Origin: Phycisphaeraceae bacterium
GTDB taxonomy: Bacteria; Planctomycetota; Phycisphaerae; Phycisphaerales; UBA1924
Length of the DNA: 64,000 nt
Direction of reading: 5' to 3'
Assembly: GCA_019636795.1 (NCBI GenBank)
Contig: JAHBWW010000004.1
Location: 372,001 to 436,000, forward strand
The position numbers and the translations under genes were made by a program. This document shows positions 61,009-64,000 of the stretch, piece by piece. The notes under the pieces were generated by a model. That model saw nothing but the letters and a program-made list of their open reading frames with translations. It did not search any database and was not told the DNA's origin. Each line of letters begins with the position of its first letter. Positions within the stretch are counted from its first letter, which is position 1.

Positions 61009-61469
61009 GACCCGCCTCCGAGCAGTGACAAGGCCACCGTGCGCTCAGCGTCGCGCACGACCACCGTGGACGGATCGATCGACTCGATGACGCGGCCTCG
61101 CGCCACCTCCTGCCCCACGCCCACCGAAATCATCGCATCGCGGTCAGGGTCATAGAGCACCGCGCGCGGCGAGCCGCCTTCGTAGATGATGGCGATCAGT
61201 TGCAGTTTGAGTGGCGGGGGTGGAGGCGGCGGCTTGGGCGCGGCTACCGCGACCGGCGGCGGAGCGACATACCAGATCGGCGCGGCAAAGGCCGCCTGAT
61301 CGAGTGCTTCGCGCGCTGCGGCGGCGGGCGGCTCGGTCGCCTGCTGCGCGAGCATCTCAAACTCGACGGCTGCAAGTGGCCACAGCGACCAGATCGACAC
61401 CGCCACGAGCACAACGCCGCACACCGCGACATGTCTCTTCCACCCAGGCGCGATCTCGTGCCGGCTCAT
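61005..61469 (-). CDS. GspC/PilP-like protein
   Basis: A 154-residue protein with an N-terminal transmembrane helix (VAVCGVVLVAVSIWSLWPL), a Pro-rich linker (APKPPPPPPP) and a small beta domain (LQLIAIIYEGGSPRAVLYDP through VGQEVARGRVIESIDPSTVV) like the homology region of GspC or PilP that contacts the secretin. It lies between the ATPase and the GspL-like gene with ATGA-type overlaps. Confidence 0.78.
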   Translation of the reverse strand: MSRHEIAPGWKRHVAVCGVVLVAVSIWSLWPLAAVEFEMLAQQATEPPAAAAREALDQAAFAAPIWYVAPPPVAVAAPKPPPPPPPLKLQLIAIIYEGGSPRAVLYDPDRDAMISVGVGQEVARGRVIESIDPSTVVVRDAERTVALSLLGGGS

Positions 61470-63055
61470 GTCGCAAGCTCCTCGCCAGCGTCAATGACAC
61501 GCGAGAGTTCGGCGGCAGTGGTGAGGCCCGCAGAGACCAGCGACAGGCCGTGCTCGTGCAGCGTGCGCATGCCGCGCGAGCGGGCCAGCGCCAGGATCTC
61601 ATTGGCCGGGGCACGCTCGCTGATCATCGAACGCAGGGACGCATCGAGCACCAGCAGTTCAAATAATCCGGTTCTGCCCTCAAAGCCTGTTGACAGACAG
61701 GCTTCGCAGCCGCGGCCGCCACACGCGCCGTGCACCGTGCGCACCAGACGCTGGGCCAGCACCGCACTGAGCGACGACGAGACCAGAAACGGCTCGACGC
61801 CGAGATCGAGCAATCGCGCGATCGCGCTGGCCGAATCACTGGTATGCAGGGTCGAGAGCACCAGATGCCCGGTCAGACTCGCCTGCACCGCAATCCTGGC
61901 TGTCTCTTCGTCGCGAATCTCGCCGACCATGATGACATCGGGATCCTGCCGGAGAATGTGACGCAGACCTGTGGCAAACGTAACATTCTTCTTCGGATCG
62001 ACCTGCGTCTGGCTGATCGCAAGCCCGGCACCCGACAGGTCGTATTCGACAGGGTCTTCGACCGTGACCATGTTGAGTTCGCAGCCGCGCAGCGAGCCGC
62101 CGGCGTTGGTCGCGCTGATCCACGCCAGACTCGCATAGAGCGTCGTGGTCTTGCCGCTGCCCGTCGGGCCCGTCGAGAGCACGATGCCGCTGGTGCGCGC
62201 GATCTGCGCCAGATACGCACGCTCAAGCGCATCGGGCATGCCCAGCGCAGTAAAACTCGACAAATGCGGCGAGCGCGCCGGATCAAGCAGACGCAGCACC
62301 ACACGCTCGCCATACACGCTCGGCAAGGTGCTGATGCGCAGGTCCGCCTGCCGACCCGTGGCCGCAGCGTGCCGCCCGCCCGCGCGACCGATCGAGACCG
62401 ACGCGCGTCCATCCTGCGGCGCCCGGCGCTCGGCCACATCAAGGCCCGCCATCACCTTGATCCGGCTGACCACGCTGGCCGCGACGGATGATGGAAGCTC
62501 ACGCATCGTGTGCAATGAACCATTGAGCCGGTAGCGCACCAAGGTGCGTTCACGCAGCGGCTGCAGATGCACATCGCTCGCGCCCCGCACCAGCGCTTCA
62601 AACAGCACCAGATCGACCAGCCTCACCGCTGGAGCCTTGCCGTGCGTGCTCAGGAGATCGCGCTCGGCCTCACGCACGGCGGCATCAAGATCGCTTGTCA
62701 CATCGTCGCTGGCCTCGAGGATAATCGCCCGTTCGGCAGCCTGTTCTTCATCGCGCTCCGAGGCGTACGCGCGGTCAATCGCAATGGCGAGATCCTCGAC
62801 GCCGCACTCGCGCGTGCAGACCTTGCATCCGAGTCTGACGCCGACATTGTGCAGCACGGCCTGTCGCGTACTGCCGGCGAAGAGCAAAAGTTCGACATCG
62901 TCCGCCCTGCCCGCACTGAGCACCAGGTGCCGGCGTGCAAACTCGTGATCGATCAAGCGAAGAAACTCATCGCTTGGCCGCGCCGACAAGGCATCGCTGC
63001 CGGGTCCACCACCACCCGCCGAAGCCGGCGCGTCGCTGGTCGCTGCCACGCTCAC
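61466..63055 (-). CDS. gspE: GspE/PilB-type secretion ATPase
   Basis: A 529-residue cytoplasmic ATPase driving type II secretion or pilus assembly. The N1 domain is short and carries a Cys cluster (LGCKVCTREC, 76-84). The Walker A is GPTGSGKTT (296-304), the Asp box TVEDPVEYDL, the Walker B DPDVIMVGEIRD and the His box LSTLHTSDSA. The metal-binding loop is shortened: GACGGRGCEAC (Cys445, 450, 453) replaces the usual CxxC-long loop-CxxC. Overlaps both neighbours by 4 bp in a tight operon. Confidence 0.93.
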   Translation of the reverse strand: MSVAATSDAPASAGGGGPGSDALSARPSDEFLRLIDHEFARRHLVLSAGRADDVELLLFAGSTRQAVLHNVGVRLGCKVCTRECGVEDLAIAIDRAYASERDEEQAAERAIILEASDDVTSDLDAAVREAERDLLSTHGKAPAVRLVDLVLFEALVRGASDVHLQPLRERTLVRYRLNGSLHTMRELPSSVAASVVSRIKVMAGLDVAERRAPQDGRASVSIGRAGGRHAAATGRQADLRISTLPSVYGERVVLRLLDPARSPHLSSFTALGMPDALERAYLAQIARTSGIVLSTGPTGSGKTTTLYASLAWISATNAGGSLRGCELNMVTVEDPVEYDLSGAGLAISQTQVDPKKNVTFATGLRHILRQDPDVIMVGEIRDEETARIAVQASLTGHLVLSTLHTSDSASAIARLLDLGVEPFLVSSSLSAVLAQRLVRTVHGACGGRGCEACLSTGFEGRTGLFELLVLDASLRSMISERAPANEILALARSRGMRTLHEHGLSLVSAGLTTAAELSRVIDAGEELAT

Positions 63056-64000
63056 CGGATCACCCTGGGCTCAACCACCGGCCAGCCCGTCTGGAGGTCG
63101 AGTTCGTCGGCCCGCCGATCCGACAGATGCCGCAGACTCTCAAGATCGTGTTCACGCATCACGCTCGCGCGGATGAACACATAAAACTTCGATCGGCTGC
63201 TCGCACGGCTCCTGCTCTTGAAGGCCTCGCCCACGACCGGGATCCGGCCCAGCAGCGGCACCTGCGTCACGCTCTGCGACTCATCTTCGATCTCGATCCC
63301 GCCCACCACCACGGTGTATCCATCGGGGATCGTCGCCACGCTGCTCACCCGGTTCTGCTGTCGCGCCGGAGGCAGCGTCGGCGAAGACGCCGGACCAAGA
63401 AAGGCGCTGAGCGACACCGAGTACTCGAGCAGCAGATGATCGCCCTCGGCGATCTGCGGCACAATCGTCACCGTCGTGCCCGCGTCCTGCGTGCCGCCAA
63501 ACGACGTCGTCGAGACCGTGTTCGACGCATTGACGCTCGCAAACGGCTGTTGCACCACCGAATCGAGCCGCGCCACCTGGTTGTTGCCCACCAGCAGCGT
63601 CGGCATACTCACCGAACGCCCGTCCGAGATGCTCTCGATCGCGCGCAGCACAATCGAGAAATCGCCCGGATTCAGAACCACTCCCGTCAAGCCCGTGGCG
63701 GACACCGGGCCGTCGAGTTGACCGTTCGTGCGTGTGCCCAGGCCAAACAGCGACGACAGCCGGATGCTCGTCTGGCCTGACATCGCCAGTTGCTCGAGTT
63801 CCACGCCAAGATCGCGCGACTGACTTTCGGTCAATGTCACCAGCAGCACATCGAGCATCACCTGCGACTGGCGGACATCTAAGGTGCGCAGCAACATCTC
63901 GATCTGAGCGAGCAATCGCGGCTCACCGGCTGCGATGAGGGTGTTGGTATGTTCGTCGGCCGACAACATCACCGCGCTGCCCGCACCTTGCTGCATTGTT
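63052..64000 (-). CDS. gspD: GspD/PilQ-type secretin, C-terminal part (partial)
   Basis: The C-terminal ~316 residues of a secretin; the 5' end lies beyond the right edge and the frame stays open there. An N3-type domain is visible (NTLIAAGEPRLLAQIEMLLR, TLDVRQSQVMLDVLLV), then the secretin barrel with QLDGPVSATG, VSMPTLLVGNNQVARLD and the C-terminal signature IPDGYTVVVGGIEIEDES, VPLLGRIPVVGEAF. It forms the outer-membrane pore. First visible gene of the operon, 4 bp overlap with gspE. Confidence 0.93.
   Translation of the reverse strand, partial: TMQQGAGSAVMLSADEHTNTLIAAGEPRLLAQIEMLLRTLDVRQSQVMLDVLLVTLTESQSRDLGVELEQLAMSGQTSIRLSSLFGLGTRTNGQLDGPVSATGLTGVVLNPGDFSIVLRAIESISDGRSVSMPTLLVGNNQVARLDSVVQQPFASVNASNTVSTTSFGGTQDAGTTVTIVPQIAEGDHLLLEYSVSLSAFLGPASSPTLPPARQQNRVSSVATIPDGYTVVVGGIEIEDESQSVTQVPLLGRIPVVGEAFKSRSRASSRSKFYVFIRASVMREHDLESLRHLSDRRADELDLQTGWPVVEPRVIR

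Overview
The window is high-GC DNA (roughly 60-65 % by eye) from a free-living bacterium, most likely a planctomycete of the Phycisphaerae/Phycisphaerales type. Reasons: a planctomycete cytochrome/DUF1549/DUF1553 protein paired with a DUF1501 protein, an ECF sigma factor overlapping a Ser/Thr kinase with TPR repeats, secreted beta-propeller proteins ending in dockerin-like DFFD repeats, a PEP-CTERM-like tail, DUF1080 and DUF7662 proteins, and menaquinone synthesis by the futalosine route. Several starts lack a Shine-Dalgarno site. I see no rRNA, CRISPR array, complete insertion sequence or complete prophage.

Layout. 1-9.2 kb: DinB-like protein, histidine degradation (hutH, hutU), a mini sigma-region-4-like protein, a secreted protein, mqnC, a CPBP membrane protein and a thiolase. 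9.3-14.7 kb: two secreted propeller proteins with C-terminal dockerin-like tags and one protein with a PEP-CTERM-like tail. 14.9-21 kb: kinase/ECF sigma pair, MddA-like methyltransferase and OsmC protein, a repeat-rich intergenic region (large inverted repeat plus a degenerate 21-bp array), and a possible PD-(D/E)XK protein. 21-28.7 kb: AGCS amino-acid symporter, a small protein, a two-gene operon of a zinc-site-less M14 homologue and an intact M14 carboxypeptidase, and a cysteine-desulfurase-family enzyme. 28.8-46.7 kb: housekeeping genes (rpsD, purF, pyrG, panC, gcvT, tRNA-Ser, dus) mixed with two tandem M1 aminopeptidases and small hypothetical proteins. 46.6-53.3 kb: a three-gene planctomycete cytochrome/DUF1501/YHS operon. 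53.5-58 kb: transglutaminase-esterase fusion, a near-perfect 11-copy 21-bp tandem array, DUF7662, and a DUF1080-BSP fusion. 58-59 kb: a tRNA-Gly 3' fragment followed by three small phage/island-type ORFs, apparently the remnant edge of an integrated element. 59-64 kb: a type II secretion/type IV pilus-like operon (gspD-E-C-L-M plus a TPR protein) reading leftward and running off the right edge.

How it fits together. Much of the gene content suits a heterotroph living on protein and amino acids: secreted or periplasmic M14 and M1 peptidases, histidine degradation, an alanine/glycine symporter and glycine cleavage GcvT. The secretion operon at the right edge is a plausible route for the large secreted proteins, but nothing in the sequence proves the link. 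The most unusual structures are the two unrelated 21-bp-period arrays, the catalytically dead M14 paralogue coupled to an active one, and the Cys-bracketed dockerin-like tag shared by three otherwise different secreted proteins.
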